Notes: generated from the sequence alone by a model not told the origin. A DNA stretch of 35,357 bases from Acidobacteria bacterium RIFCSPLOWO2_02_FULL_65_29 (GCA_001767435.1 MEKT01000238.1:1-35357), one strand, 5' to 3'; positions 1 through 7,591 are shown, numbered from the stretch's first letter. A program made the numbers and translations.

Positions 1-183
1 CTGACGGATGGGTGGGAACTGGTAGCCGTCGGCGTCGGGCGCGAAGGTGCCGTAGGTGACGCCCTTGACGAGGAACCGGGCTTCGTTCACTCGCAGGAAT
101 TTTCCATCGGCCGCGACGCGATCGGTCGAAGAGGCGGCCGCCTCACGATGGAGACTCAGATCAACCCGAGCGGCGGTAGTCAC
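1..183 (-). CDS. 5' end of a glycoside hydrolase-like protein (partial)
   Basis: The gene runs off the left edge, so only about 60 N-terminal residues are visible. Read on the minus strand, the frame contains FLVKGVTYGTFAPDADGYQF. This resembles the opening strand of GH2/GH5-like (beta/alpha)8 hydrolases, often seen in proteins where a glycosidase domain precedes a glycosyltransferase. The start is a GTG at 181-183; another GTG about 80 nt downstream is also possible, and no in-frame ATG is seen. It diverges from the spermidine synthase remnant, with about 10 nt between the two. The family guess rests on one short motif. The activity is unknown. Confidence 0.5.
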   Translation of the reverse strand, partial: MTTAARVDLSLHREAAASSTDRVAADGKFLRVNEARFLVKGVTYGTFAPDADGYQFPPIRQ

Positions 184-192
184 AAACCTAGA

Positions 193-440
193 ATGCCATG
201 GTACACTGCCGCCCCCACGCCGCGGGACAGAGCGGCTCTGTCATCCATGCTGGTCGTCGGATCACTCCTGTTCTTCCTGTCGGGGTTCACGGCTCTGATG
301 TACCAGGTCGTCTGGCAGCGGCTGCTCGGCCTCTATTCCGGCGCCGATGTCTACGCCTCGACGATCATCGATCGGCGCGTTCATCGGCGGCCTGGGCTGC
401 GGCAGCCTCGTCGGCGGGTCGGTCGCCGATCGGTTGTTAT
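193..440 (+). pseudogene. Spermidine synthase/MFS-type membrane protein, frameshifted N-terminal remnant
   Basis: The first frame gives a convincing N-terminus of the fused transmembrane/spermidine synthase family: one hydrophobic helix (MLVVGSLLFFLSGFTALMYQ) followed by VVWQRLLGLYSG and STII. Around position 370 the frame breaks. Adding one base's shift restores the expected AFIGGLGCGSLVGGSVADR of the second helix, and a TAG follows at about 438. No aminopropyltransferase domain follows. The gene therefore looks like a decayed fragment. The next 200 nt (440-652) hold no gene I recognise. A sequencing or assembly error could explain the single frameshift but not the loss of the rest. Confidence 0.7.
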
Positions 441-652
441 AGTACCCGTCGCTTCCGTTGGGCTACGTCGAGAGCGGAAAGATCGCGGCATAGCCGTACG
501 CCTTCGTCGCATTCCGTTGCGATGTCATGTTCGGTCATCGCGTCGCTCCGATCCACTTTTGTCTGGCCAACGTGCGCGCTCACCCGCCGGCGCTCACGAC
601 GCCACTGCGCGGGACGGGTGCAGCGCGCGGTGTTCGGCGGCGTTCTTCATGT

Positions 653-1051
653 TCAGGCCCAGTTCGCCAGCCTGAGTCCGGCGACGCGCTGAAAGTGCTT
701 CGTGTTGTTTGTGACCAAAGTCAGGCCACACGATAGCGCATGGGCGGCGATGAGCGTGTCGAACGTGCCAATAGGCTCACCACGCCTTGCGAGGGCACTG
801 GCGACGGGGCCGAACCGATCCGCCGCCGCTTGATCGAATGGCACGACGCCCACCGACGAGACGAACGTCGTGATGAGACCGTGCAGTTTGCGCGATCCCT
901 TCGCATCGGCACCGAACCGCAGTTCAGCCAACGTGATCGAACTGATGCAGAGTTGAGATGGTTGATGCTCGAGCACATGCGCCGAAACGGCGCCTTGTCC
1001 CCGAAGGGCCCAGCTGACCGTGTCCGTGTCGAGCATGAACTCCGACATCAT
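653..1051 (-). CDS. vapC: VapC-type PIN-domain toxin
   Basis: This 132-residue protein has the usual length and layout of a VapC ribonuclease. The first acidic residue is Asp8 in MLDTDT, the second is the Glu in ITLAELRFG, the third is the Asp in GTFDTLIAAHAL, and the polar end of the active site is in TLVTNNTKHF. Together these form the Mg-binding acidic pocket of PIN-domain RNases, which typically cut tRNA or rRNA. The ATG overlaps the antitoxin stop codon in an ATGA (1048-1051), so the pair should be translationally coupled. A second ATG follows directly, so the start could be one codon later. The RNA target cannot be told from the sequence. Confidence 0.85.
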   Translation of the reverse strand: MMSEFMLDTDTVSWALRGQGAVSAHVLEHQPSQLCISSITLAELRFGADAKGSRKLHGLITTFVSSVGVVPFDQAAADRFGPVASALARRGEPIGTFDTLIAAHALSCGLTLVTNNTKHFQRVAGLRLANWA

Positions 1052-1293
1052 GTCAAGGGATTCCGCACATCCCGTACAGGCCGCTGTCTAGGCCGCGGAA
1101 TCTCCTCGCGCCACGCACCCAGACAGGCGCGGAACTCCGCTGGCCACTCGTCAGCGGGCTCGAGAATGACGCGGCGGCCCTCCCGACGCACCAGCACTTC
1201 CTGCTGGGACGGAAACCGGCAGGCCTTCGGCAGTCGAACGGCTTGGCTTCCCCCGTTCTGGAACAGTTTCGCGCGAGCACCTCTCGTCGTCAT
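1048..1293 (-). CDS. vapB: VapB-type AbrB-fold antitoxin
   Basis: The protein has 81 residues. The N-terminal half, with AKLFQNGGSQAVRLPKACRF and then EVLVRREGRRVILEP, is the classic swapped-hairpin AbrB/SpoVT DNA-binding domain of VapB antitoxins. The C-terminal half (AWREEIPRPRQRPVRD) would be the disordered toxin-binding tail. It is the first gene of the pair and its start codon lies inside an inverted repeat (1293-1316), which fits the autorepression known for VapBC complexes. There is no Shine-Dalgarno sequence before the ATG, and the nearest -10-like hexamer lies so close that the message may be almost leaderless. Confidence 0.85.
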   Translation of the reverse strand: MTTRGARAKLFQNGGSQAVRLPKACRFPSQQEVLVRREGRRVILEPADEWPAEFRACLGAWREEIPRPRQRPVRDVRNPLT

Positions 1294-1316
1294 AGTCTAG
1301 ACACGAGTATAGACTA
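1293..1316. promoter_or_regulatory. Inverted repeat at the vapBC start, likely operator
   Basis: The arms TAGTCTA (1293-1299) and TAGACTA (1310-1316) are perfect reverse complements separated by 10 nt. The repeat touches the vapB start codon. On the minus strand the spacer carries TATACT, a good -10 hexamer, about 12 nt before the ATG, so the transcript would start only a few bases upstream of the gene. No clear -35 is seen. VapBC complexes usually bind such repeats and repress their own operon. That role is inferred here. Confidence 0.6.
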
Positions 1317-1491
1317 AGTCCCAATGTCGCCGGTCGCGATCAGCGCTGGAAACGAGGACGGCACTGAACGGGACCGAGGTTCGGAGGCTATTTCTGACGG
1401 TCGCGCGTCTTCTTGACTCGACGACCGGACGGAGAAAATCTACGCACTTGACGCGGGGAGGGCTGATAGGGGCTAGGCGGCCGTCGCGAGA

Positions 1492-1959
1492 TCACGCCGT
1501 TTTCGTCCGAACGACGAGGTCGACCTCGCAGTTGAGTACCTGGAGCAGAGCCAAGACCTGGTCGACCGACTTGCGGTAGTTGGTCTGATCGAGCAGCCGG
1601 TACAGCTGTGCCGCCGATGTTCCGAGCCGACGCATGATTTCCCGTTTCGAGAGCGGACTGGCGGCGGCTCGCTTCTGCGCTTCGAGGGTGAGCCGGTAGA
1701 GCAAGAGGTTCCGCAGATAGCTGGGATCTTGGTTGTACTCGAGCACCTGCTCCACGTGCACCGTCCCGCTGCGCCCAGAGTCGAGAACATAGGTGAACCC
1801 TTCCCGACCGGCTTCTTCATCCACGAAGCTCTCGCGCACCGGATCCTCGACCGTTGGCGTCGGGTCGCCCTGAGAAAACGGCAGGACAAGTGTCTTGGTG
1901 GACGTGCGGATCTCGAACGTTTTCTTTCGGTTGTTGTGCTTGACGGCGCGGATCTTCAC
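1492..1959 (-). CDS. HTH-type antitoxin/regulator paired with a DUF4160 protein
   Basis: I place the start at GTG 1957-1959, where it overlaps the stop of the DUF4160 gene as GTGA. This gives about 155 residues. A longer frame upstream is only a shadow of the DUF4160 gene. The N-terminal part is basic and beta-rich (KIRAVKHNNRKKTFEI). The C-terminal 55 residues look like a helix-turn-helix: LSKREIMRRLGTSAAQLYRL, then VDQVLALLQVLNCEVDL. Such proteins commonly follow DUF4160 genes and are read as antitoxins. The assignment rests on this gene order and the HTH, not on a known family name. Confidence 0.6.
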   Translation of the reverse strand: MKIRAVKHNNRKKTFEIRTSTKTLVLPFSQGDPTPTVEDPVRESFVDEEAGREGFTYVLDSGRSGTVHVEQVLEYNQDPSYLRNLLLYRLTLEAQKRAAASPLSKREIMRRLGTSAAQLYRLLDQTNYRKSVDQVLALLQVLNCEVDLVVRTKTA

Positions 1960-2159
1960 AGTACGCCCTCCGCTTCGAGCGCGGCGATCAACGCCACTAC
2001 CCGACGGGACGCGACGCCTTTCATCGGAACCTTGTTGTCCAAGTCCCACTTCACGACCAACTTGGCGTCGCGATACACGTGAACGTGGCGGGGAGGATGG
2101 TCGCCTTTCCAGGTGATGAACACGTACCCCCCCACGCCGGTGCTTGCCCACGAGAGCAT
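1956..2159 (-). CDS. DUF4160 family protein, putative toxin
   Basis: This 67-residue protein has the DUF4160 signature: a short beta start, GDHPPRHVHVYRD (His-rich core HVHV), then a strand LVVKWDLDN and a C-terminal helix (RRVVALIAALEAEG). It is near the small end of the family. Members usually sit next to an HTH or DUF2442 protein and are presumed to act as TA partners, though their biochemistry is poorly known. Here it is the first gene of the pair and ends in a 4-nt overlap with the HTH gene. A perfect 7-bp inverted repeat lies just upstream of the ATG. Confidence 0.65.
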   Translation of the reverse strand: MLSWASTGVGGYVFITWKGDHPPRHVHVYRDAKLVVKWDLDNKVPMKGVASRRVVALIAALEAEGVL

Positions 2160-2161
2160 GA

Positions 2162-2181
2162 TGTTACCACGAGAGGTAACA
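2162..2181. promoter_or_regulatory. Inverted repeat upstream of the DUF4160 gene, likely operator
   Basis: The arms TGTTACC (2162-2168) and GGTAACA (2175-2181) are perfect reverse complements with a 6-nt spacer, and the repeat ends 3 nt before the ATG of the DUF4160 gene. Its position matches that of the repeat before vapB. Control by the HTH partner is inferred. From here to 2337 I see no gene. Confidence 0.5.
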
Positions 2182-2337
2182 CTCAGGAATGAGGCTTGTT
2201 GTCCCAGTTCATGTCCGCATAACGATTCGCAATGAGCCGCGGCGCGCGAAATCCATCAGCGCCGACGGCTCCATTGCGATGTTAGCCAGCTGCTTGCGAC
2301 GATCTTCGTCGTGACGTCGAATGGGAGCTGGAACAAG

Positions 2338-2580
2338 CTACCGCCGCAGGCCAAACGCGAACAGCGTGTTACCCGCAGCGACCGCGACGTACTGCTTGCC
2401 ATCCACTGAATAGGTCATCGCACCGCTCTGCACGCTTCCGCCGAGGGCCATCTGCCACAACACCTCCCCCGTGCGCGCGTCGAGCGCGTAAAAGTACCCG
2501 TCGCCGAGACGCGCCGCTTCAGGCCCGGAGTAGTAGTCGCCCCATACTCCGGTAAACAGAATGTTGGAAGCCGTGGTCAT
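2338..2580 (-). pseudogene. C-terminal fragment of a PQQ-dependent dehydrogenase
   Basis: The 80 residues match the end of quinoprotein alcohol/glucose dehydrogenases: LGDGYFYALDARTGEVLWQM is a tryptophan-docking propeller motif, followed by SGAMTYSVDGKQYVAVAAGN and the terminal LFAFGL. The full proteins have 550-700 residues, so nearly all of the eight-bladed propeller is missing. Upstream the frame continues for only 10 codons (FLGGA fits the family) before a stop. The fragment is almost certainly a deletion remnant. It sits next to an integrase fragment, which suggests a recombination scar. Confidence 0.75.
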
Positions 2581-2602
2581 CGCTCCGCCAAGGAATTTGA
2601 CA

Positions 2603-2808
2603 TCATTCCTTCACCTGCTGTTGAACCGCAAGCGAAGTCAGAAACGCCGCGATCTCCGTCGCGCCCATCAGAGACGGATGCTTCTCGTCGTGATAGACGA
2701 TGTACTTGCGGATCCAGTAGACGTACGCCTCCTCGGTCCGGCGGCTGTAGTGTCGTACGCGCGTATCGCGTCGCGCACGCGATCGAGCAGTTTCGGCGGT
2801 GGCATCAT
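2603..2808 (-). pseudogene. N-terminal fragment of an integron-type tyrosine recombinase, frameshifted
   Basis: Two frames together rebuild the N-terminal SAM-like core-binding domain of an integron integrase. One begins at ATG 2806-2808 and reads PPPKLLDRVRDAIR. The second, shifted, gives RHYSRRTEEAYVYWIRKYIV followed by HPSLMGATEIAAFLTSLAVQ. The motif RHYSRRTEEAY and the ending AFLTSLAV are typical of IntI-like proteins. The catalytic C-terminal domain (R-H-R-Y) is absent and the reading stops at 2603, so it cannot be active. No attC-like array is apparent near it. The upstream codons (up to 2956) are probably non-coding. Confidence 0.7.
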
Positions 2809-2977
2809 GCTCGATCGGGATGATCCGTTTTCGATGCGGCAGTTCTTGCACCGCGCCACGATTCAGTGTGGTGCCGAAACCGCGTACCTTCAGCCGTGAG
2901 AGAGACAGCTCCGAGCTCGCGGCCAGGTGTCCGCAGCGACTTCGACCATCGACCATCGGCGGTGCTCGCGACGGTGT

Positions 2978-3658
2978 TTATGACTTGAGATCGAGCTTGC
3001 CGGTGTAGAGCGCCATGCCGACGACCGCATCCACGCCCTGGCTGTCGAGGTCGTCGATCTCTTCCTGCGTCGTGATGCCGCCGGCCGCCGTGAGGCGGTT
3101 GCTCGTCGCGCGGCGGACTTCGAGGATCGCCTCGCGGTTGATGCCGCCCATCAGCCCCTCGGTGTCGACGTGGGTGTACAGGAATTCGCCGCAGTACGGC
3201 TCGAGCGCCCGCACGGCTTCAACGGCGGTGATCGGCAGCGGGGTCTTCCAGCCGTGGATCACCACGCGGCCGCCACGGCTGTCCACGGCGGCAATCACAC
3301 GATCGGCGCCGACGGCGTCGGCGAGCGCCTTTGCAAATGCGAGGTCGGGCGCGCCATTCCTGAAAAGCGACGACCCGGCGATGATCTGCCGCGCGCCGGC
3401 CTCAAGAATCTCGCGTGCGCGTTCAACGGTTCGTATGCCCCCGCCCACTCGACACGTGAGCGATCCCGCGATCTGCCGGACGATGGCCAGGTTGTCGCCG
3501 ATGCCCATGGCGGCGTCGAGATCGATCACCTGCACCTTCGGGAACTTCTCGAACCGCTTCACCCAGCGGGCGACGTCCTCGTCCCTGATCGCGAGGCGCT
3601 CGCCCTGCACGAGCTGGACGACCGCGCCGCCCTGGAGGTCGATCGCCGGAATCAACAC
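2978..3658 (-). CDS. hisA: Phosphoribosylformimino-5-aminoimidazole carboxamide ribotide isomerase
   Basis: HisA opens the ProFAR ring and rearranges it to PRFAR, the fourth step of histidine synthesis. The (beta/alpha)8 barrel is complete. The first catalytic Asp is in IPAIDLQGG, the second in AAVDSRGGRV. The phosphate loops are VGGGIRT and AAGGITT. I choose GTG 3656-3658 because family members begin just before IPAID; a TTG at 3674-3676 would add six residues and neither start has a good ribosome site. The usual IDRDGT motif reads THVDTEGLMGG, a mild variation. It is cut off from the rest of the his operon by mazEF, transcribed the other way, so it needs its own promoter in the 90-nt gap or read-through. 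Confidence 0.9.
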   Translation of the reverse strand: MLIPAIDLQGGAVVQLVQGERLAIRDEDVARWVKRFEKFPKVQVIDLDAAMGIGDNLAIVRQIAGSLTCRVGGGIRTVERAREILEAGARQIIAGSSLFRNGAPDLAFAKALADAVGADRVIAAVDSRGGRVVIHGWKTPLPITAVEAVRALEPYCGEFLYTHVDTEGLMGGINREAILEVRRATSNRLTAAGGITTQEEIDDLDSQGVDAVVGMALYTGKLDLKS

Positions 3659-3710
3659 GCGAGACTCATCTCTCAATCTTAGGCGAAGCCAGTCGATAGG
3701 AAGAATGCAA

Positions 3711-3728
3711 GGAATACTATGGTATTCC
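3711..3728. promoter_or_regulatory. Inverted repeat between hisA and mazE, likely mazEF operator
   Basis: The arms GGAATAC (3711-3717) and GTATTCC (3722-3728) are perfect reverse complements with a 4-nt spacer. They sit in the short region between the divergent hisA and mazE genes, 21 nt before the mazE GTG. MazEF complexes repress their own promoter through palindromes of this type. Because the gap is shared, binding here could also affect hisA. This is inference from position. Confidence 0.55.
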
Positions 3729-3749
3729 GTATGGTGTTATCATGCTCCT

Positions 3750-3986
3750 GTGAAGATCGGGGTTTCTCTGCCGGAGGATCTCATCGCATTCGCGGACGAA
3801 GCCGCGCAACGGCGGGGGACTTCGCGGTCCGAGCTGCTCGCGCGCTTGCTCGAGGCCGAACGCGTGCGCCAACAGACCCAAGAGTACCTCGACCGCCACG
3901 GCTGGGACGTGGCGGACGACGACAAGGCCTGGCGCCGGTACCAGCGACGCCGGATGGCGGAAGAGTACCGTGACGACGACTGGTGA
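3750..3986 (+). CDS. mazE: Ribbon-helix-helix antitoxin (MazE-like)
   Basis: The protein has 78 residues and starts at GTG 3750. An ATG at 3742 is out of frame. The N-terminus MKIGVSLPEDLIAFADEAAQ, followed by GTSRSELLARLLE, is a standard ribbon-helix-helix DNA-binding fold. The C-terminus is charged (WRRYQRRRMAEEYRDDDW) and would wrap the toxin. The gene overlaps mazF by 17 nt, so expression is coupled. The pair is transcribed against the surrounding his genes. Confidence 0.8.
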   Translation: MKIGVSLPEDLIAFADEAAQRRGTSRSELLARLLEAERVRQQTQEYLDRHGWDVADDDKAWRRYQRRRMAEEYRDDDW

Positions 3987-4308
3987 CGCCCTGCCTCGAC
4001 GCGGAGAAGTCTGGTGGGTTCGTGTCGACAAGCGACGACCCGCCGTGGTCGTGCAGACCGACCAGGTCCGCGAGCCTCGCGTGCGATCGTTCCTCGTCGT
4101 CCCCCTCGCGAGTCGTCTTCACCTCGAGGGCTTGCCCGGCAACGTTCGGCTCGACCGTCGAGACACTCACCTGGCAAAGACGTCCGTCGCAAATGTCTAC
4201 GACGTCCAAAAGGTGCTCCGGACCGATTTCATCGAGCGCCTGAACATTTTGCCTGGCCATCAGCTTGGCGCCATCGCCGACGGCTTGCGCCTCGTCCTCG
4301 ATCTCTGA
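3970..4308 (+). CDS. mazF: MazF/PemK-type endoribonuclease toxin
   Basis: The 112-residue protein carries the CcdB/MazF barrel motifs: PRRGEVWWVRVDKRRPAVVVQTD at the start, the conserved VVPLASRL with its Ser, then TSVANVYDVQKV and the final helix LGAIADGLRLVL. MazF toxins cut RNA at short sequence motifs; the motif here is unknown. The start is GTG 3970, inside the mazE end. Behind it, 4309-4446 contains only repeats. The length and motifs are those of an intact toxin, and the pair looks functional. Confidence 0.85.
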   Translation: MTTTGDALPRRGEVWWVRVDKRRPAVVVQTDQVREPRVRSFLVVPLASRLHLEGLPGNVRLDRRDTHLAKTSVANVYDVQKVLRTDFIERLNILPGHQLGAIADGLRLVLDL

Positions 4309-4446
4309 GGTCGGGTCTTCTTCGTGTCTTCGTGGCGAGATCCGTATTGGATTCTACCGGTCTTCTTCGTGTCTTCGTGTCTTCGTGGCTGGATCCAGGC
4401 GGTTGATCCTTCTTGGAGTCTTCTTCGTGTTTTCGTGTCTTCGTGG
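4309..4446. repeat. Degenerate tcttcgtg repeat cluster
   Basis: The gap between mazF and hisF is filled by about three blocks of an 8-nt unit close to TCTTCGTG, ending in TGGC. The unit recurs as TCTTCGTGTCTTCGTGG. The same unit occurs inside hisH near 5590-5620 and, in reverse complement, in the tail of the second SahR-like gene near 22150-22240. No gene is seen here. A role as terminator or recombination site cannot be judged from the sequence. Confidence 0.75.
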
Positions 4447-5202
4447 CTAGATCCTCACCGGAATGCCGTGCTGTTTCAGGTATTGCTTGAGCGACCGCAC
4501 GCTGGTTTCGGCATAGTGAAAGATCGACGCCGCAAGCGCCGCGTCGGCGGCGCCCTTCGTGAAGACATCCACGAAATCGTCGAGCCCCCCGGCGCCGCCC
4601 GAGGCGATCACTGGAATCGACACGGCGTGGGAAACAGCGGCGGTCATCTCGCAGTCGAATCCAGCCTTGGTGCCATCGCGATCGATCGAGGTCAGCAGAA
4701 TCTCGCCGGCGCCGCGCGACTCGGCCTCGCGCGCCCACTCGACCGCGTCGCGGCTGGCCGCGGTCGTGCCGCTTCGTGAATAGACGGCGAATCGATCGCC
4801 GTCCCGCTTGGCGTCGATCGCCACGATGACCGCCTGGCTGCCGTACCGGCTGGCGAGCGTCGTGATCAACGCCGGATTGGAAAGGGGAGCGGTGTTCAGG
4901 CTGACTTTGTCGGCTCCCGCGTCGACGGCGGCGGCCGCGTCGGCCTCGGTGTGGATGCCGCCGCCGACGGCGAGGGGAATGAAGAGCTCGCGCGCCACCG
5001 CGTGGATCGTGGCGGCGAGCGCGCGGCGGCTCTCGATCGTAGCCGTGATGTCGAGGATCACGAGCTCGTCGATGCCCTCGCGGTTGTAGCGGCGTGCGAG
5101 CTCCCCCGGATCGCCGGCGCTTCTGAGGCCCTCGAAGTTGATGCCCTTCACAACCTGGCCGTCTCGCACGTCGAGGCAGGCGATGATACGTTTGGATAGC
5201 AT
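4447..5202 (-). CDS. hisF: Imidazole glycerol phosphate synthase, cyclase subunit
   Basis: HisF receives ammonia from HisH and converts PRFAR to imidazole glycerol phosphate and AICAR. The 251-residue barrel is full length. The catalytic Asp residues are in [10 protein letters not shown] and VAIDAKRDG. The phosphate-binding loops are LAVGGGIHT and ASGGAGG, and [12 protein letters not shown] is the usual loop near the active site. The start is the ATG preceding [10 protein letters not shown], as in most family members. It follows hisH in the operon across a 93-nt AT-rich repeat and ends where the tcttcgtg cluster and mazEF begin. Confidence 0.95.
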   Translation of the reverse strand: MLSKRIIACLDVRDGQVVKGINFEGLRSAGDPGELARRYNREGIDELVILDITATIESRRALAATIHAVARELFIPLAVGGGIHTEADAAAAVDAGADKVSLNTAPLSNPALITTLASRYGSQAVIVAIDAKRDGDRFAVYSRSGTTAASRDAVEWAREAESRGAGEILLTSIDRDGTKAGFDCEMTAAVSHAVSIPVIASGGAGGLDDFVDVFTKGAADAALAASIFHYAETSVRSLKQYLKQHGIPVRI

Positions 5203-5208
5203 AAGAAA

Positions 5209-5293
5209 ATTAAGAATTAAGAATTAAGAATTGAGAATTGGAGGTCGAATTCGATCGCGAATTCTTAATTCCTAATTCTCAATTCTTAATTTC
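5209..5293. repeat. AT-rich palindromic aattaag heptamer repeat between hisH and hisF
   Basis: One arm is a run of AATTAAG-type heptamers, the other its degenerate reverse complement (TTAATTC, TAATTCT, CAATTCT). An inner palindrome, GAATTCG-N4-CGAATTC, lies between them. The RNA could form a long, weak hairpin. The base composition is far from that of the flanking genes. It lies in the middle of an operon that otherwise overlaps or nearly overlaps gene to gene, so it looks inserted. Confidence 0.8.
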
Positions 5294-5295
5294 CC

Positions 5296-5964
5296 TCATA
5301 CCGAACTGACAAAGTTCCGCAGAATCTTCAGCCCCGTCTCCGCCGACTTCTCCGGATGGAACTGCACGCCCGCAATCTGCCCGCGCTCGACGACAGACGC
5401 GAAGACCTCGCCGTGTTCGGTCGAGGCCACGGTGTCTCCGGTGAGCGGCGCGATGTAGCTGTGCGTGAAGTAGACCTGCGCGCCCGGCGCGACGCCTTCG
5501 AGAATCGACGCGTCTCGCGTGCGGTCGATCGAGTTCCACCCGACGTGCGGGATTTTCAGCCTCGCTTCTGGCCCGTTCTCGTGGCCTGATCTTCTTCGTG
5601 TCTTCGTGCCTTCGTGGCCTTCCGGCGGCACCCGTAGGCGCCGGCACTGGCCCGAAAGAACGCCCAGCCCGGGCACATCTGGCGCCTCGTCGCTGCCTTC
5701 GAACAGCCACTGCATGCCCAGGCAGATGCCGAGGAGCGGACGTCCCTCGCCCACGCGCTCGAGAATGGCGTCGATCCAGGCTCGATCGAGCGCGCGCGTG
5801 GCGTCGAAATGGCCGACGCCCGGCACGATGATCGCGCCGGCGCCGTCTAGCGCTCCCGGTGACGCCGGCACGAACACGCGCGCGCCGATAGCCGCGAGCG
5901 CCTTCTTCACCGACGTCAGATTCCCGGCGCCGTAGTCGATGAGCGCGATGGAAGCGGCGGTCAC
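5296..5964 (-). CDS. hisH: Imidazole glycerol phosphate synthase, glutaminase subunit, with a repeat-derived insert
   Basis: HisH is the class I glutamine amidotransferase that feeds ammonia to HisF. I take GTG 5962-5964, overlapping the hisB stop as GTGA, which gives 222 residues. The frame is open much further upstream, but that part shadows hisB and hisC. The nucleophile Cys81 is in [15 protein letters not shown], and His203 and Glu205 are in QFHPEKS. After LSGQCRRL, residues 112-135 (including [16 protein letters not shown]) are an in-frame insert encoded by the tcttcgtg repeat. Normal family members go almost directly from this point to LKIPHVGWN, which resumes correctly here. The catalytic residues are untouched, so activity is plausible. 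Confidence 0.93.
   Translation of the reverse strand: MTAASIALIDYGAGNLTSVKKALAAIGARVFVPASPGALDGAGAIIVPGVGHFDATRALDRAWIDAILERVGEGRPLLGICLGMQWLFEGSDEAPDVPGLGVLSGQCRRLRVPPEGHEGTKTRRRSGHENGPEARLKIPHVGWNSIDRTRDASILEGVAPGAQVYFTHSYIAPLTGDTVASTEHGEVFASVVERGQIAGVQFHPEKSAETGLKILRNFVSSV
5589..5622. repeat. tcttcgtg repeat inside hisH
   Basis: Read on the plus strand this stretch is CTTCTTCGTGTCTTCGTG followed by CCTTCGTGGCC, the same unit as the cluster at 4309-4446. It encodes much of the extra peptide in HisH without breaking the frame. No duplicated target site is obvious. Confidence 0.75.
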
Positions 5965-6548
5965 AGCAGTCCCTTGGTGCTCGGCAGCATGCGTGCGAGG
6001 CGCTTGTCCTTCGCGCACGCGACCCGGAGCGCGCGGCCGAACGCCTTGAACACGGCCTCGACCTTGTGGTGGCTCGATCGCCCGTAGAGCACCCTGACGT
6101 GCACGTTGGCCCGTGCGCCGATCGCGAAGCCCTCGAAAAAGTCGTGCACGAGCTCGGTCTGCAGATCGCCGACGCGCGCGGCCGTTCTCTTCAGATCCAC
6201 GGCCGTGTGCGGGCGGCCGCCGAGATCGATCGCGACGACGGCCAGCGTTTCGTCCATGGGCATCACGAAGTAGCCCGCCCGGTTGATGCCGCGGCGGTGG
6301 CCAAGCGCCCGCGAAACCGCCTCGCCGAGGGCGATGCCGAGGTCCTCGACGGTGTGATGCTGGTCGACGTCGAGGTCGCCCGTGGCATCCACCTGGAGGT
6401 CGAACGCCCCGTGGCGGGCGAACAGCTCCAGCATGTGGTCCAGAAATCGGATGCCCGTGCGAACGCCGTACCGTCCTTTCCCGTCGAGCGCCAGCGACAG
6501 CCGCACCCGGGTTTCCGTCGTCCGTCGATCGATCAAAGCGCGGCGCAT
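5961..6548 (-). CDS. hisB: Imidazoleglycerol-phosphate dehydratase
   Basis: IGPD removes water from imidazole glycerol phosphate to give imidazole acetol phosphate. The protein is the monofunctional form (195 residues), without the phosphatase domain seen in enterobacterial HisB. It has both metal-binding motifs, [10 protein letters not shown] and [13 protein letters not shown], and the conserved [13 protein letters not shown]. The start is ATG 6546-6548, preceded by a good ribosome site (AGAGG) and lying 16 nt inside the hisC end. The stop overlaps the hisH GTG. The longer open frame upstream is a shadow of hisC. Confidence 0.95.
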   Translation of the reverse strand: MRRALIDRRTTETRVRLSLALDGKGRYGVRTGIRFLDHMLELFARHGAFDLQVDATGDLDVDQHHTVEDLGIALGEAVSRALGHRRGINRAGYFVMPMDETLAVVAIDLGGRPHTAVDLKRTAARVGDLQTELVHDFFEGFAIGARANVHVRVLYGRSSHHKVEAVFKAFGRALRVACAKDKRLARMLPSTKGLL

Positions 6549-7591
6549 AGTACCTCTTCGAGCACCGCCAGGCCGCGGCGCGTGTGTTCGACAATGCCGG
6601 CGGTGAGGCGAAGACACCCTTCGCACCCGGGATCGCTGCTGCGGTCGCGGAGGTAGATTCCACGCGCGGAGGCGGCGTCGACGAGTGCGCCGGTCCGTTC
6701 GCCGGTGCGGATGAGCACGAAGTTGGCATCGCTCTTCCAGTACTTCAGCCCGAGCCGATCGCACGTCGCGTACACCAGCGCTTTCGACTCGCGCACCTGC
6801 CGAAGGTAGTGCTCCACGTACGCGGTGTCCTGCAGCGCGGCCTCGAGCGCGATGGTGGCCGCCACGTTCACGCTGTAGACGCCAATCGCCTGCCGGACCG
6901 GCGCCAGCGTGGCGGGCGCGCCGACCAGCGCGCCGATTCGCAACCCGGCCAGGCCGTACGCTTTCGCGAAGGTGCGTCCAACGACGACGTTGGGATGCGC
7001 CGGAAGCTCGGGGACGAATGTCGTCCCTGCGAAGTCCGCGTACGCCTCGTCGACGAAGACGACGCCGCCCCGAGGCATACGCGCCGCCACGGTCTTGATC
7101 GCATCCATCGGCATCGAGACGCCGGTCGGATTGTTGGGGTTGGTCAGAAACACGACACGTGTGTTCGGGGTGATGGCCGCGAGCACTTCGTCGAGCGCGA
7201 ACGCGAAATCGGGCCTCGGCATCACGAGGACCGCGCGGCCGCCGACGACCGACGCGTCGATCGCGAAGATCTCGAAGGCCGGCTGCGGGACGATGGCTTC
7301 TGGGGCTTCCGGCGACGTGTTATCGCGCGAGGGTCGCAGGTAGGCGATCGCCACGGCCATGATGCCCTCGTCGAGGCCGTTGGTCAGGGCGAGGCGATCG
7401 GGTGCGACGCCCAGGTGCCGAGCGCACGCGTCCACAGCCGTCTTGTAGGGCGGATAGAAGGCAATCTGATCTGCGCGGAGCGCCGCCAGCGCTTCGAGGA
7501 CGCGCGGCGAGCAGCCGCCGGTGTTCTCGTTCTGGTGCAGCCTCAGGCCGTCGTACAGCTCGGGCGGCTTGTCGTAGTCGTCAATAGACAT
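6533..7591 (-). CDS. hisC: Histidinol-phosphate aminotransferase
   Basis: HisC transfers the amino group from glutamate to imidazole acetol phosphate. The 352-residue protein is a fold-type I PLP enzyme: [14 protein letters not shown] at the N-terminus, LTNGLDEGI for cofactor phosphate binding, [19 protein letters not shown] with the pyridine-nitrogen Asp, and the Schiff-base Lys in [22 protein letters not shown] near the end holds the Arg for the substrate carboxylate. The gene overlaps hisB and is separated from hisD by a 122-nt GC-rich repeat region. Confidence 0.95.
   Translation of the reverse strand: MSIDDYDKPPELYDGLRLHQNENTGGCSPRVLEALAALRADQIAFYPPYKTAVDACARHLGVAPDRLALTNGLDEGIMAVAIAYLRPSRDNTSPEAPEAIVPQPAFEIFAIDASVVGGRAVLVMPRPDFAFALDEVLAAITPNTRVVFLTNPNNPTGVSMPMDAIKTVAARMPRGGVVFVDEAYADFAGTTFVPELPAHPNVVVGRTFAKAYGLAGLRIGALVGAPATLAPVRQAIGVYSVNVAATIALEAALQDTAYVEHYLRQVRESKALVYATCDRLGLKYWKSDANFVLIRTGERTGALVDAASARGIYLRDRSSDPGCEGCLRLTAGIVEHTRRGLAVLEEVLCAAL

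Noticed and set aside
440-652. Short frames between the spermidine synthase remnant and vapC
   Set aside because: None has a recognisable motif or start signal, and this stretch looks like decayed sequence.
1960-2151. N-terminal extension of the HTH protein paired with DUF4160
   Set aside because: The extension lies wholly inside the DUF4160 gene in another frame, and the GTGA overlap gives a better start.
3015-3749. Open frame extending mazE upstream through hisA
   Set aside because: It is antisense to hisA. The ribbon-helix-helix domain begins at the GTG at 3750.
5965-6729. Upstream extension of hisH (open frame to 6729)
   Set aside because: It shadows hisB and hisC. The conserved HisH start is at the GTG overlapping the hisB stop.
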